Below are positions 34,607-43,237 of a DNA stretch of 49,027 nt, in pieces. The DNA lies in contig JANXYJ010000146.1 of NCBI GenBank assembly GCA_025350105.1, positions 1-49,027 of the forward strand, in the 5' to 3' direction. Numbering within the stretch: position 1 is the first letter of the stretch; each line of letters begins with the position of its first letter. Position numbers and translations under genes: made by a program. The notes beneath the pieces are model-generated. The model had not been told where the DNA came from. It searched no databases and saw only the letters and a program-made list of their open reading frames with translations. The stretch comes from Terriglobia bacterium. GTDB taxonomy: Bacteria; Acidobacteriota; Terriglobia; Bryobacterales; Bryobacteraceae.

Positions 34607-35824
34607 ATGATCGAAGCCACTGCCATCGTCTTTGAATGCGCCGGCGGCGTCGAAGGCGCCCTCAGCGTAGTGCGGACCTTGGGGCGGCGCGGCGTGGAGG
34701 TGACCGTTGTCACGGATGATCCACAATCGATGGCCGGGCGCTCGCGCTACTGCAAGCGGCTGGTGCGTTGGTCCGGCTATTCGAACGATGAAGAAAACAT
34801 TCCGCGGTTGCTGGCGCTGGCCAACCAGTTGGGAAACAAACCCATCGTCTTCCCGACGGCCGATCCGGACTTGCTGTTTTTGTCACGAACGCGAACCGAT
34901 TTGGCTGATCATGTAAGGCATTTTTTAGCACCGCGCGAGATTGTAGATGCGCTTTCCGACAAACGGCGCTTTATTGACTTTGCCATCGAACACAAATTGC
35001 CGGTGCCCAGGACGTGGTCGCCGGGTGATGCAGGTGACGTCGCGGCGGCGGCAAGGGAAGCGCGATTTCCGGTGGTGCTGAAACCTTCGAACCCGGCGGC
35101 GTGGACCGGCGCGGATCTGCAAAAAGCCATCGGCCCCCGTAAGGCGTGGACCGTGGCCGACGCGGAAGAATTGCGGCGAACCTATGATTTGATCGCGCGC
35201 TTTAATAAAGACGTGCTGATTCAGGAATGCATCGTGGGGCCGGACGATGCCCATTATAGTTTGCATGCGTATCTGAATCGGGATTCCAAACCGCTGGCCT
35301 GGTTCACCGGGCGCAAAGTGCGAATTTATCCGGCTTACGCCGGCAGCGGCTGTTTTGTGGAAAGCGTTTACGTGGAGCCCATGGTTCGCGTTGGTCTTCA
35401 GGCGCTCGAAGCCATGCGCTATACCGGCATCGCGGTGATCAATTTTAAGCGGGACTCGCGGACGGGCGAGTTCATGATTCACGAAATCAACCCACGCGTC
35501 AGCCAGTGGAACATTTTGGCCACGCGCTGCGGCGTGGACATCCCTTATCTGGCCTACGCCGATACGGCGGGTATGGAGCTTGCGCCGATTTCGCGAAAGC
35601 CTTTTTCAAAAATGCAGCGCGAGCGCATCCGCTACGTGAATTTGCGCTGCGATTTGAAAGCTCTGCCGGCGTATCGGAAAAAGGGCGATTGGACTTGGCG
35701 CAGCTATTTGCGTTCGTTGGGCATGCCCTGGAATCTGGTGCATCAAACCTGGGCGGCGGACGATCCCGGGGTGCTGGCGGCCAGCCTGCAGATGGCGCTG
35801 GCCGGACGTTTTCGAAGTGGATGA
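34607..35824 (+). CDS. ATP-grasp carboxylate-amine ligase-like protein
   Basis: A 405-residue protein with the ATP-grasp fold. The N-terminal Rossmann-like part 'AGGVEGALSVVRTLGRRGVEVTVVTDD' in outline leads to 'DALSDKRRFIDFAIEHKLPVPRTW' and 'ARFPVVLKPSNPAAW' (nucleotide-binding lysine). The 'LIQECIVGPDDAHYSL' and 'AVINFKRDSRTGEFMIHEINPRVSQW' segments carry the magnesium-binding Glu and Asn. Such enzymes join a carboxylate to an amine through an acyl phosphate and make dipeptides, amino-acid conjugates or D-Asp links. The C-terminus after ~310 is specific and unassigned. It is last in a run with HAD and two oxygenase genes, which makes a small natural-product pathway plausible. Confidence 0.82.
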   Translation: MIEATAIVFECAGGVEGALSVVRTLGRRGVEVTVVTDDPQSMAGRSRYCKRLVRWSGYSNDEENIPRLLALANQLGNKPIVFPTADPDLLFLSRTRTDLADHVRHFLAPREIVDALSDKRRFIDFAIEHKLPVPRTWSPGDAGDVAAAAREARFPVVLKPSNPAAWTGADLQKAIGPRKAWTVADAEELRRTYDLIARFNKDVLIQECIVGPDDAHYSLHAYLNRDSKPLAWFTGRKVRIYPAYAGSGCFVESVYVEPMVRVGLQALEAMRYTGIAVINFKRDSRTGEFMIHEINPRVSQWNILATRCGVDIPYLAYADTAGMELAPISRKPFSKMQRERIRYVNLRCDLKALPAYRKKGDWTWRSYLRSLGMPWNLVHQTWAADDPGVLAASLQMALAGRFRSG

Positions 35825-35952
35825 TGAGTGCCAGATGAAGGCAGATTAAGAATTTCACGTTTTAGACATGCATTTGGGGTGCAATTGAGGCATTTCCCCT
35901 AGGTGAGGCGAGCCTAGAGGGCCTAGATGGCCATTTTAGGACCAAAAGCCTC

Positions 35953-35980
35953 TTTACAACTTGCGCGTTTGTGATAGCAT
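35953..35980 (+). promoter_or_regulatory. candidate promoter for the RRM gene
   Basis: TTTACA (35953-35958), a 16-base spacer and TAGCAT (35975-35980) resemble a sigma-70-type promoter with a weak -10. The region to the RRM start is otherwise A/T-richer than its surroundings. Unproven. Confidence 0.3.
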
Positions 35981-36045
35981 AATAATGCCTTCATGGACAA
36001 CATCCTCGAAGCAAACCCCCACCATTGGAGTTGAATAATCAACGA

Positions 36046-36612
36046 ATGAGCTTTACCGTATTTTTGGGCAACTTGCCCGCTTGGGTTACCGCGGACGACA
36101 TCAAGGGTTGGCTGAGTGCCGAAAACCTGGTCGCTGACGCAATTAAGGTTATCCGCAATCCCGAAACGCAGGAGTCCAAGGGCTTCGCGTTTATCGACGC
36201 GCCGAATGCCGAGGAAATGAACTCGATTATTCGACGCTTTGACCGGGCGCCCCTTGAGGATCGTCTGCTGCGTGCCAATCCGGCACAACCGCCCAAGCCT
36301 AAAAGCCAAACCACCCCCTCACCAGGTGGCAGGCCGGCTTACGGCCAGCAGGGCCAATACGGCGGACAGCACAGTCAGCCCGCCGCTCACCACTCGCAGA
36401 CTGCTCAACCTGCCCAACAGGGCCAGCCAGCTGGTGCGCAAGCGTCGGCTACGGCCAATGCGGGTACCGCGAACGTCGCCACAACCAACACAGCAGCCGC
36501 AGCCGCGGCGGCGGAACGGCAGCAGCGCCGCCCGAAGAAGACCGGTGGTCCGCGCCGCGAAAGCGACGGCCCGCAAAGTGCTTTCGCCGAAGAACTGGCA
36601 CGGGCACTGTAG
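36046..36612 (+). CDS. RRM RNA-binding protein with Ala/Gln-rich tail
   Basis: A 188-residue protein with an N-terminal RNA recognition motif of about 80 residues. RNP2 is 'VFLGNLP', with 'LVADAIKVIRNPETQESKGFAFIDAP' in outline carrying RNP1 as 'KGFAFI'. The tail (~85-165) is low complexity, rich in Gln, Ala, Pro and Gly ('GQYGGQHSQPAAHHSQ'), then a basic patch 'RQQRRPKKTGGPRR' and a short acidic end 'FAEELARAL'. Bacterial RRM proteins are usually small and glycine-rich; this tail is different. The ATG directly precedes the RRM; a TTG at 36025 nearer to the GGAG box (36027-) is possible. Confidence 0.85.
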   Translation: MSFTVFLGNLPAWVTADDIKGWLSAENLVADAIKVIRNPETQESKGFAFIDAPNAEEMNSIIRRFDRAPLEDRLLRANPAQPPKPKSQTTPSPGGRPAYGQQGQYGGQHSQPAAHHSQTAQPAQQGQPAGAQASATANAGTANVATTNTAAAAAAAERQQRRPKKTGGPRRESDGPQSAFAEELARAL

Positions 36613-36785
36613 TTTCGTTCCATTTTGCTGTAGTTCTTTCGAGCTAAGGTCAAGGTGGTACGTGCCGATTTGTTGCCCTCGCGGCAATTGGCAGGGTATC
36701 CTTCTATCTTTTCAGTGATATACTGAGGCCCTCAGGGTGGGTACCAGGAGTATTGCTCCTAGTACGCGGTTGGAGGGCCTGTTTT

Positions 36786-37868
36786 GTGATCGATCTGCTG
36801 GTCGTACGTATTCTTTTTGTGGCCGTGCTTGCCAGCGCGGCATTCTTCCTGCATCCTTTCCGGCAATCCGGGCCCGTTGCGGCTGGCATCGGCGCGCTCA
36901 TGGGGATCGCCATCGTCATTTTTGAGATGCGCATCCGCCGGATCACACTAAAACGCTTGATCGGCGCTGCCGCGGGCTGTCTTCTGGGCATCATCGGGGC
37001 TTACTTTATCGCGCTGCTGCTGGCGCTGGCAGTGGGCAAAAACTCCGACACCATTCCGTTTCTACAGCTGACGATTTTGGGCCTGATGGCCTACTGCGGA
37101 CTGATTGTGGGCGCAGCCAAAGGCGATCTGCTGAATCTCTCCGCTTTGGGTGGCGTTTTCGGCGGAGAGTCCTCCACTGCGCAGCATTCGTTCAAAATTC
37201 TGGACACCAGCGTGGTGATTGACGGGCGCATTGCCGATCTGGTGGAAACCGGTTTCATTGAAGGCGTTTTGGTGGTTCCGCAATTTGTGTTGGCGGAGTT
37301 GCAGATGGTGGCCGATTCGTCGGATTCCATGAAACGCGCGCGCGGCCGCCGGGGCTTGGACGTGCTGCAGCGCATTCAAAAGATGCCGCAGTTGACCGTC
37401 CGCATTGTGGAAGAAGACTTTCCCAAGGTCCGTGAAGTGGACATGAAGCTGATTGAACTGGCCAAGGTCTACGCATGCAAGATCGTCACCAACGATTTCA
37501 ATCTGAACAAGGTGGCTCAGTTGCACGGCGTGGACGTGCTGAATATCAACGATTTGGCCAATGCGCTGCGGCCGGTAGTGCTGCCGGGCGAAGTGATGCG
37601 GGTTTTTATTCTTAAAGAAGGCAAGGAATTCAACCAGGGCGTGGCGTATTTGGACGACGGCACGATGGTAGTGGTGGACAACGCGCGCAAGATGATCTCT
37701 AAGACCATCGACGTGGCGGTGACCAGCGTTTTGCAAACCACGGCGGGCAAAATGATTTTCGGCCGGTTTGATGAACGGACGCACGCGGTGCACGCGGGGC
37801 ATGCTCCGGGGAATGGGAAAGAGCCGGCGTCTCAGCATGTTTCGCGCGAACACGCCTCAGCAGGGTAG
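36786..37868 (+). CDS. PIN/TRAM-domain membrane protein (YacL-like)
   Basis: A 360-residue protein. Four hydrophobic spans (~1-110) are followed by a PIN nuclease-like domain. Its acidic residues lie in 'ILDTSVVIDGRIADL' (~135-148), 'VLAELQMVAD' and 'KIVTNDFNLN'. A C-terminal TRAM domain with 'VLPGEVMRVFILKEGKEFNQGVAYLDDGTMVVVDNA' in outline binds RNA. This is the YacL/VapC-type layout common in Gram-positive and acidobacterial genomes, often upstream of ispD as here; the role is unclear. The GTG at 36786 has GGAGG nine bases upstream; the longer frame from 36753 lacks a site. Confidence 0.88.
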   Translation: MIDLLVVRILFVAVLASAAFFLHPFRQSGPVAAGIGALMGIAIVIFEMRIRRITLKRLIGAAAGCLLGIIGAYFIALLLALAVGKNSDTIPFLQLTILGLMAYCGLIVGAAKGDLLNLSALGGVFGGESSTAQHSFKILDTSVVIDGRIADLVETGFIEGVLVVPQFVLAELQMVADSSDSMKRARGRRGLDVLQRIQKMPQLTVRIVEEDFPKVREVDMKLIELAKVYACKIVTNDFNLNKVAQLHGVDVLNINDLANALRPVVLPGEVMRVFILKEGKEFNQGVAYLDDGTMVVVDNARKMISKTIDVAVTSVLQTTAGKMIFGRFDERTHAVHAGHAPGNGKEPASQHVSREHASAG

Positions 37869-38033
37869 GGTTGCGGCTTTGAACGAACCACCGGGAGCGA
37901 ACCAGCGCATGAAAGCCGGTGCCACTGAAGCCGGTGTTACCTTACCAAAGCAGGCTGCACATCTCAAAAGAGCTACAATCGGGTACACAGCCCTAGCCGT
38001 CTCTGGCGGCATGGAAAAGAGGGCGTAAAACGC

Positions 38034-38771
38034 ATGAAAGTTACCGTCATCCTCCCGGCCGCGGGCTTGGGAACGCGCATGGGCCGCGAGAATTCCGGCA
38101 CCAGCCGTAAGCAGTTTATGTTGTTGCAAGGCGCGCCGATTCTGGTGCACACCATTCGCAAGTTTTTGCGCTGCCCATCGGTTGCAGAAATCGTGGTGGC
38201 ATTGCGCCGCGAAGATATGGAATGGGCCCGCGGGTTAGTGGAGCTGGAACGTCCCTCCAAGCCGGTGCGCTTGGTGGAAGGCGGCGATAGCCGGCAACAT
38301 TCGGTGGAAAATGCGCTGGGCACTTTGGGCGCGTCACCGGCGGCTCATTTGGTTGCGGTGCACGATGCGGTGCGGCCGTTCATCGATCCCGAACTAGTGG
38401 AAAAAGTGATCGCCGAAGCCGCGCAAACCGGCGCTGCAATTTTGGGCATCGTGCCGGTGGACACAGTGAAACGGGTTCACAAAAACAAAATCCGCGATAC
38501 GCTGCCGCGCGAAAATCTGGTGCTGGCGCAAACGCCGCAGGTGTTCCGCTTGGATCTATTGCAGAAAGCCTTTGCCAGCGCGCGCAAAGACGGTTTCACC
38601 GGCACCGACGAAGCCAGTTTGGTGGAGCGCCTGGACGAGGTGGAAGTCAACGTGGTGCAAGGCAGCAGCCGCAATATCAAGATCACGCGCGCGACCGACA
38701 TGGAACTGGCGCGGTTGTTTGCTTCTTTGGAAAAGAATGGCGTAGAAGAGAAGAACGAGAAAGCGTCGTGA
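38034..38771 (+). CDS. ispD: 2-C-methyl-D-erythritol 4-phosphate cytidylyltransferase
   Basis: A 245-residue enzyme of the MEP isoprenoid pathway. The CTP-binding 'VILPAAGLGTRMG' (4-16) and 'KQFMLLQGAPILVHTIRKF' are typical. 'VAVHDAVRPFIDPELV' and 'LAQTPQVFRLDLLQKAF' match the family, with 'GTDEASLVERL' as the metal site. The C-terminal 15 residues (EKNGVEEKNEKAS) are extra. IspF follows with a 4-base stop/start overlap (GTGA), the usual paired arrangement, while the upstream PIN/TRAM gene is 165 bases away. Confidence 0.96.
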   Translation: MKVTVILPAAGLGTRMGRENSGTSRKQFMLLQGAPILVHTIRKFLRCPSVAEIVVALRREDMEWARGLVELERPSKPVRLVEGGDSRQHSVENALGTLGASPAAHLVAVHDAVRPFIDPELVEKVIAEAAQTGAAILGIVPVDTVKRVHKNKIRDTLPRENLVLAQTPQVFRLDLLQKAFASARKDGFTGTDEASLVERLDEVEVNVVQGSSRNIKITRATDMELARLFASLEKNGVEEKNEKAS

Positions 38772-39253
38772 GTTTTTCGGAATTCCGCAGTGGGCACGGT
38801 TGGGATGTGCACCGCACCGCGCCGGGCCGGCCGCTGATCGTCGGCGGCGTGACCATTCCATCCGAGTTCGGCTTGGATGGGCACAGTGATGCCGATGTCC
38901 TGTTACATGCCGTGACCGATGCGCTGCTGGGCGCGGCGGCGCTGGGCGATATCGGCATGCATTTCCCGGATACGGATCCGCAGTGGAAGGGCCAAAGCAG
39001 TGGAACCTTTTTGAGTTACACCGCTGCGCTGGTGACAGAACTCGGCTACTCCATCATCAACGTGGATACCACGGTGATTCTGGAAAGACCCAAGCTAAAG
39101 GATTACCGCGATGCGATGCGGGAGTCGCTGGCGCGGCTGCTGGCGCTGGATTTGGATCGGGTGTCGGTGAAATTTAAGACAGCCGAGAAGCTGGGTCCGG
39201 TGGGCGAGGGGCTGTCAGCCGAGGCGCATGCGATCGTCATGTTGGGGCGGTAG
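38768..39253 (+). CDS. ispF: 2-C-methyl-D-erythritol 2,4-cyclodiphosphate synthase
   Basis: A 161-residue trimeric enzyme, the step after IspD and IspE. The zinc ligands are D13 and H15 in 'GHGWDVHRT' and H47 in 'HSDADVLLHAVTDALLGAAALGDIGMHFPD' in outline. Further motifs are 'VDTTVILERPKLKDYRDAMR' and 'VSVKFKTAEKLGPVGEGLSAEAHAIVML'. The GTG start is coupled to the ispD stop. A strong hairpin terminator follows 27 bases after the stop. Confidence 0.97.
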   Translation: MSFSEFRSGHGWDVHRTAPGRPLIVGGVTIPSEFGLDGHSDADVLLHAVTDALLGAAALGDIGMHFPDTDPQWKGQSSGTFLSYTAALVTELGYSIINVDTTVILERPKLKDYRDAMRESLARLLALDLDRVSVKFKTAEKLGPVGEGLSAEAHAIVMLGR

Positions 39254-39279
39254 ACGTGGCTCGGTAAAACCGAAGGAAT

Positions 39280-39326
39280 ACAGCCGGACTGCGTACGCCG
39301 ACCAGTCCGGCTGTGGTTTGTTCTTT
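39280..39326 (+). terminator. Rho-independent terminator after ispF
   Basis: ACAGCCGGACTG (39280-39291) pairs with CAGTCCGGCTGT (39303-39314) in a 12-bp stem with an 11-base loop, followed by GGTTTGTTCTTT. The gene on the other side (39341) is convergent. Confidence 0.8.
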
Positions 39327-39340
39327 AGGCTTGCAAAGCT

Positions 39341-39841
39341 TTAAGGCCTTGGGCCACTGCAAACCTTGTTGCCGGAAGTGTTTTCCTGGACGCAGATGGT
39401 GGCGAAGGAGAAGGAAACCTGCTCCGCCGGCTTCTCACCCGACGAACCAACCTGCCACGAACTGATGGTTGCGCCGGTGAGAGTAACGGTCACGATCGCG
39501 GCGCCACTGTCATCGGTTTGCACCAAGGTAACGGTGGGGAAGGGTCTGGCGCCACCCACCCCGCCGAACAGCGCGGGACTGCATGCGTCCAGGAATTTAC
39601 TCACGCTTAAATCCTGGAGGTTGGTTCGGGGAGTGGGACCACCCGTATTGCTGGCGCCCCAAGACCACGAGGCTACCTTGAACGCATTGGAACCCGCGTT
39701 GGTGGTGCAACCCAGGCCCGACACCGAAACGACGATGCCTTCCTTCGATGCAGCCGAGGCCGGGGCGGCGTTGCCCAGGCAGAAGGCTAACGATAGAGCG
39801 ACGGCAAGGCCGCCGAGAGCTTTTGTCAATTTGTTGAACAT
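39341..39841 (-). CDS. exported Hcp-like protein
   Basis: A 166-residue protein with a typical signal peptide ending 'AAPASA' near residue 30. The mature part follows the Hcp (type VI secretion tube protein) pattern: 'FKVASWSWGASN', 'NLQDLSVSKFLDACSPALF', 'PTVTLVQTDDSG' and 'ATISSWQVGSSGEKPAEQVSFSF'. Classical Hcp has no Sec signal, and no other type VI gene is seen here. Several acidobacterial genomes carry such exported relatives, whose function is unknown. The last residues carry an extra Cys pair. The start at 39841 is the first ATG before the signal peptide. Confidence 0.72.
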   Translation of the reverse strand: MFNKLTKALGGLAVALSLAFCLGNAAPASAASKEGIVVSVSGLGCTTNAGSNAFKVASWSWGASNTGGPTPRTNLQDLSVSKFLDACSPALFGGVGGARPFPTVTLVQTDDSGAAIVTVTLTGATISSWQVGSSGEKPAEQVSFSFATICVQENTSGNKVCSGPRP

Positions 39842-40095
39842 AATGGTTGTTTTTCTCCGTTTCGCCGCGCTGGTTGTCTGCTTGGAAACCTTCGGGCGAA
39901 CCAGCGTAGCATTGGATCACGTTCAAAAACTTGCGCAGGGCGGGCTCTTTTTGCAAAAGTTCAAAATTGTAAGTTCCAGTACTGGGGGAAGTCTGCGCTG
40001 AGTATTCCTCTCCTCAAGACGAATGAGTGACGGACTCACCGGATGGTGCGGCACTTCGCGCTTGCTCTGTGTGCTTTAAGCTGAAAGCAGAAGCC

Positions 40096-41883
40096 ATGAA
40101 GAAATTCTTTTTCGGATTCGCGATGGGCATTGTTGCCGTTGGCGCGCTGCTGTTTTTGGTGTTGGTTGTCGCCGTGATGACGGGCGGGAACCGCAAGCCT
40201 CGGGTGGAGGCGGATAGCGCGTTGATTTTGAACCTGGAGGGCGAGCTGCCCGAACAGGCTCCGGTGGGGGTTTCGCTGCCCTTTTTGCCCTTTGGAGAAC
40301 AGCGGAAAACGCTGACCGTCGCGGAGACGTGGAACCTTTTGCGGCGGGCGGCCGCGGATTCGCGCATCAAAAGTTTAGTGCTGGAGCCGCGCGGGTTGAA
40401 CGTAGGTTGGGCCAAGCTGGAAGAATTGCGCGGCGATATTGTGGCCTTCAAGAAATCAGGCAAGCCCGTGTATGCATATTTGCGCACGGCGGGCACGCGG
40501 GAATATTATCTGGCGTCGGCGGCGGACCGCATTTTCATTTCCCCGGAAGACGAACTGGACGTGAAGGGCATGCGCGCGGAGTTGATGTATTTCAAAGGCG
40601 CGCTGGACAAGCTGGGCGTGAACATGGAGTTCGAACACGTTGGCAAATACAAAGATGCGCCCGATCAGTTCACCAAGACGGGTTCGAGTCCGGAAACACG
40701 CGAGGTGCTGAATCAACTGCTGGACCAGTTTTATGGCGAGTTCATCAGGGTTGTGGCGGAGGGCCGCAAGAAGACGCCTGAAGCGGTACGGGCGTTGATC
40801 GACAACGGGCCGTTTGTGGGGAAAGAAGCGATGGACGGCGGGTTGGTGGATGAGCTGGCGTACGAAGATCAGATGTACTCGAAGCTAGAAACGCTGAAAG
40901 GGAAATTCAGCAAAATCAAAGCTGCGGAATATGCGCGGGCGCTGGGTCCGGCCCTAGGAAGTGACAAAGGATCCAAAGTTGCGTTCGTGGTAGGGCAGGG
41001 CGACATCACGCGCGGCGGAACCAACGAAAGCGCCAGCAGCGATGGCATCAGCACGGCCAATATGGTGAAGCTGCTGCGCGAGGTGCGCGAGGACGATTCG
41101 ATCAAGGCCGTGATTCTGCGCGTGGATTCGCCGGGCGGCGACAGCATAGCCTCCGACGAGATTCTGCACGAGACCAAACTGCTGAGCGCGAAAAAGCCCA
41201 CGGTTATATCGATGTCAGACTTGGCGGCGTCGGGTGGCTACTATATTTCGATGACCGGCGATCCGGTGGTGGCGTATCCGAATACGGAGACGGGGTCGAT
41301 TGGCATTTTCTTCGGCAAAGTGAATCTGCGCGGATTGTACGACAAGCTGGGCATCAACAAAGAAATTATCAAACGGGGCCGGTTTGCGGATATCGATACG
41401 GAATATCAGCCCTTGAACGATGCGCAACGGAGCAAGCTACGAACGGAGATTGAAACATTTTACAAAGATTTTGTGCAGATTGTTTCCGATAGCCGCAAGC
41501 GTAAATACGAGGACGTCGAGCCGCTGGCGCAGGGGCGGGTTTGGACCGGAACACAAGCCAAACAAAATGGTTTGGTAGACGAACTGGGCGGTATCGACAA
41601 GGCGATTGAGATGATCCGCAAGAAGGCGCAGATCCCGTCATCACAAGAAGTGACGCTGGTGGCGTATCCGGCGCGGAAGAGCACGCTTGATGTATTGCTG
41701 GACCGTGATTCGGGTTGGTTCGATTCCAGCCTGCGCGTAAATCAGCAAATCGAAGAACGCCTGGAAGCCTTGGGCCTGCCGGCGCGTTCACTTCTGCATG
41801 GGGTGTGGGCGGAGGGCGGAGCGTTGGGACAGGGCGGGGGAGCGATGTTAAGCCTGATGCCCTACCGGGTCATCATTCGATAG
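40096..41883 (+). CDS. sppA: signal peptide peptidase SppA (67K type)
   Basis: A 595-residue membrane-bound serine protease that degrades leftover signal peptides. A single N-terminal span ('FFFGFAMGIVAVGALLFLVLV', ~4-24) anchors two Clp-like repeats. The general base lysine aligns with K186 in 'VGKYKDAPD' of the first repeat. The nucleophile is S379 in 'MSDLAASGGYYIS' of the second. 'LRVDSPGGDSIASDEI' precedes it. The 3' end overlaps the convergent membrane-protein gene by 36 bases. The ATG at 40096 starts the anchor; the open frame reaches 40027 but has no plausible start signal there. Confidence 0.93.
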   Translation: MKKFFFGFAMGIVAVGALLFLVLVVAVMTGGNRKPRVEADSALILNLEGELPEQAPVGVSLPFLPFGEQRKTLTVAETWNLLRRAAADSRIKSLVLEPRGLNVGWAKLEELRGDIVAFKKSGKPVYAYLRTAGTREYYLASAADRIFISPEDELDVKGMRAELMYFKGALDKLGVNMEFEHVGKYKDAPDQFTKTGSSPETREVLNQLLDQFYGEFIRVVAEGRKKTPEAVRALIDNGPFVGKEAMDGGLVDELAYEDQMYSKLETLKGKFSKIKAAEYARALGPALGSDKGSKVAFVVGQGDITRGGTNESASSDGISTANMVKLLREVREDDSIKAVILRVDSPGGDSIASDEILHETKLLSAKKPTVISMSDLAASGGYYISMTGDPVVAYPNTETGSIGIFFGKVNLRGLYDKLGINKEIIKRGRFADIDTEYQPLNDAQRSKLRTEIETFYKDFVQIVSDSRKRKYEDVEPLAQGRVWTGTQAKQNGLVDELGGIDKAIEMIRKKAQIPSSQEVTLVAYPARKSTLDVLLDRDSGWFDSSLRVNQQIEERLEALGLPARSLLHGVWAEGGALGQGGGAMLSLMPYRVIIR

Positions 41884-42294
41884 CAAGTCGCTGGTTGAAA
41901 AGGCCGGAGGAGCCAGAATCCGCCGCAGGCCGGTCCATTCTTCGCAGAGCAAAATGGAATTGCCGGGGTTGTTGTGCGCGTACTTGATGCTGGCAGACCC
42001 GATGAGGCGATCGGAGTGCGCGGGCAGGTATGCGGCCAGAGTGCTGACGTCCTGGGAAGCGGTGTACTGGACGCCGTGCACAGAGTACGTGTAATAAATA
42101 AGGCCTTCATTCACTTCGCTGATCAGCGCGTCGCCGAAGCGGCCGCGTTGGCCCAGCAGTCGGCGGCGTTCGCGTTCGCGCTTTTCGGGATTGTTCTTTA
42201 CGCGCAGAACGATCCAGATGCCAAGCGCGATCAAGCCAAGTGCCAGGACGGCCAGACCGGCAATCTGCAACATCAGGATGTGGTCGCTACGCAT
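41848..42294 (-). CDS. small membrane protein (DUF3592-like)
   Basis: A 148-residue protein with one N-terminal span ('LMLQIAGLAVLALGLIALGIWIVLRV', ~7-32). A basic 'KRERERRRL' patch follows, then a small soluble part. Motifs 'GLIYYTYSVHGVQYTASQDVSTLAAYLP' and 'SIKYAHNNPGNSIL' ('YDP.NP..S.L'-like) are those of DUF3592-type proteins, which have a SH3-like fold of unknown role. No clear ribosome binding site. Its 3' end runs 36 bases into the convergent sppA gene. Confidence 0.62.
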   Translation of the reverse strand: MRSDHILMLQIAGLAVLALGLIALGIWIVLRVKNNPEKRERERRRLLGQRGRFGDALISEVNEGLIYYTYSVHGVQYTASQDVSTLAAYLPAHSDRLIGSASIKYAHNNPGNSILLCEEWTGLRRILAPPAFSTSDLLSNDDPVGHQA

Positions 42295-42334
42295 GAAGAG
42301 GACGGGTTGCTGCGATTATATCGCGGAATCCGGT

Positions 42335-43120
42335 TTAGGCGACCGCATTTTTGTAAAGCGCCATATCGTGGTTGGCCGTGATGGAGGCGTTGTGGGCCGT
42401 AAAGTAAACCGGCACGCCCACATGCTGAAAATCCAAACGGTTGGCCAGAACCAATAAGGTGTTGAAAAGACCGGTGGGCAGGTTTGTGGAAAGAAGTTTT
42501 GGCGAGGCCAGCGGGACAGTAGTGACGATGTCCTCGGAGTTGGCGATGCGAAACGCGACGGGGAGCCTGGCATCAAATTCTTTGGCGAAGTCGCGATTGC
42601 CCACGCGCGGCGAGGCAAAAGAGTACAACTGGACGCCAGAGAAATTTTGAATGACGAGATCGGCCGCCGCGAGTGTGGCCAGCGCTCCGCCCAAACTGTG
42701 ACCGGCGGCGACGATGCGCGGCGCTGCGCCGGCGGTGCGCACTCCGTTGAGGACGGAGGCGGCGCAATCCTGATAGGTAAAGCCGAAACCTTTTTCAATA
42801 TCGCCCCAGGGCGCACCGGCAGGATGCGGCTGTTGCGGAAAAGTCAGGTTGGAGAGCCAGTCTTCAAGCGTCTGGGTGCCGCGGAAAATGACGAAAACGA
42901 CGCGGGATGTTTTATTGCGTGCGATGAAGCCAAAGGTCTCCACCGCGATGGAGGTGGGGGTGGCGCGGCCCAGGATGTTGGCCAGATGATCGTAATCGCC
43001 TTGCAGGTGCCAGGCGGCGCCTTGAGAAAATTGCGCGTAAGCCTGCTGAACCAGATCGGCGGCTTCCTTGGCGATGGGTTTATCAAAACCTGGCGGGAGA
43101 CAAGAAGGCGTTGAGCTCAT
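42335..43120 (-). CDS. class 3 lipase-like alpha/beta-hydrolase
   Basis: A 261-residue cytoplasmic-looking hydrolase. 'VFVIFRGTQTLEDWLSNL' is the oxyanion-side strand, the nucleophile elbow is 'AAGHSLGGALATLAA' (S142), and 'SFASPRVGNRDF' is diagnostic for class 3 lipases. The other triad members are probably D196 in 'NSEDIVTTVP' and H232 in 'FQHVGVPVYF'. No signal peptide, so it may act inside the cell or be released in another way. Lipids or esters as substrate remain unproven. The upstream DNA contains an inverted repeat ATTCTAG/CTAGAAT at 43177-43200. Confidence 0.85.
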   Translation of the reverse strand: MSSTPSCLPPGFDKPIAKEAADLVQQAYAQFSQGAAWHLQGDYDHLANILGRATPTSIAVETFGFIARNKTSRVVFVIFRGTQTLEDWLSNLTFPQQPHPAGAPWGDIEKGFGFTYQDCAASVLNGVRTAGAAPRIVAAGHSLGGALATLAAADLVIQNFSGVQLYSFASPRVGNRDFAKEFDARLPVAFRIANSEDIVTTVPLASPKLLSTNLPTGLFNTLLVLANRLDFQHVGVPVYFTAHNASITANHDMALYKNAVA

Positions 43121-43237
43121 AGCGCCTTATGCTATCGCATGATGCTGTCGGGGTTGGGCCTACGTGCGCGTCTATCATTCTAGTATCTATCGCCTAGAAT
43201 CTGTCGCACACTGACGTGCGGCGGTTCGGTGCTAAAA

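Noticed and set aside
37768-38028. An 86-codon frame between the PIN/TRAM gene and ispD
   Set aside because: Mostly overlaps the end of the PIN/TRAM gene in another frame and has no domain.
39366-40001. A 211-codon plus-strand frame
   Set aside because: It is antisense to the Hcp-like gene, which has a signal peptide and family motifs.
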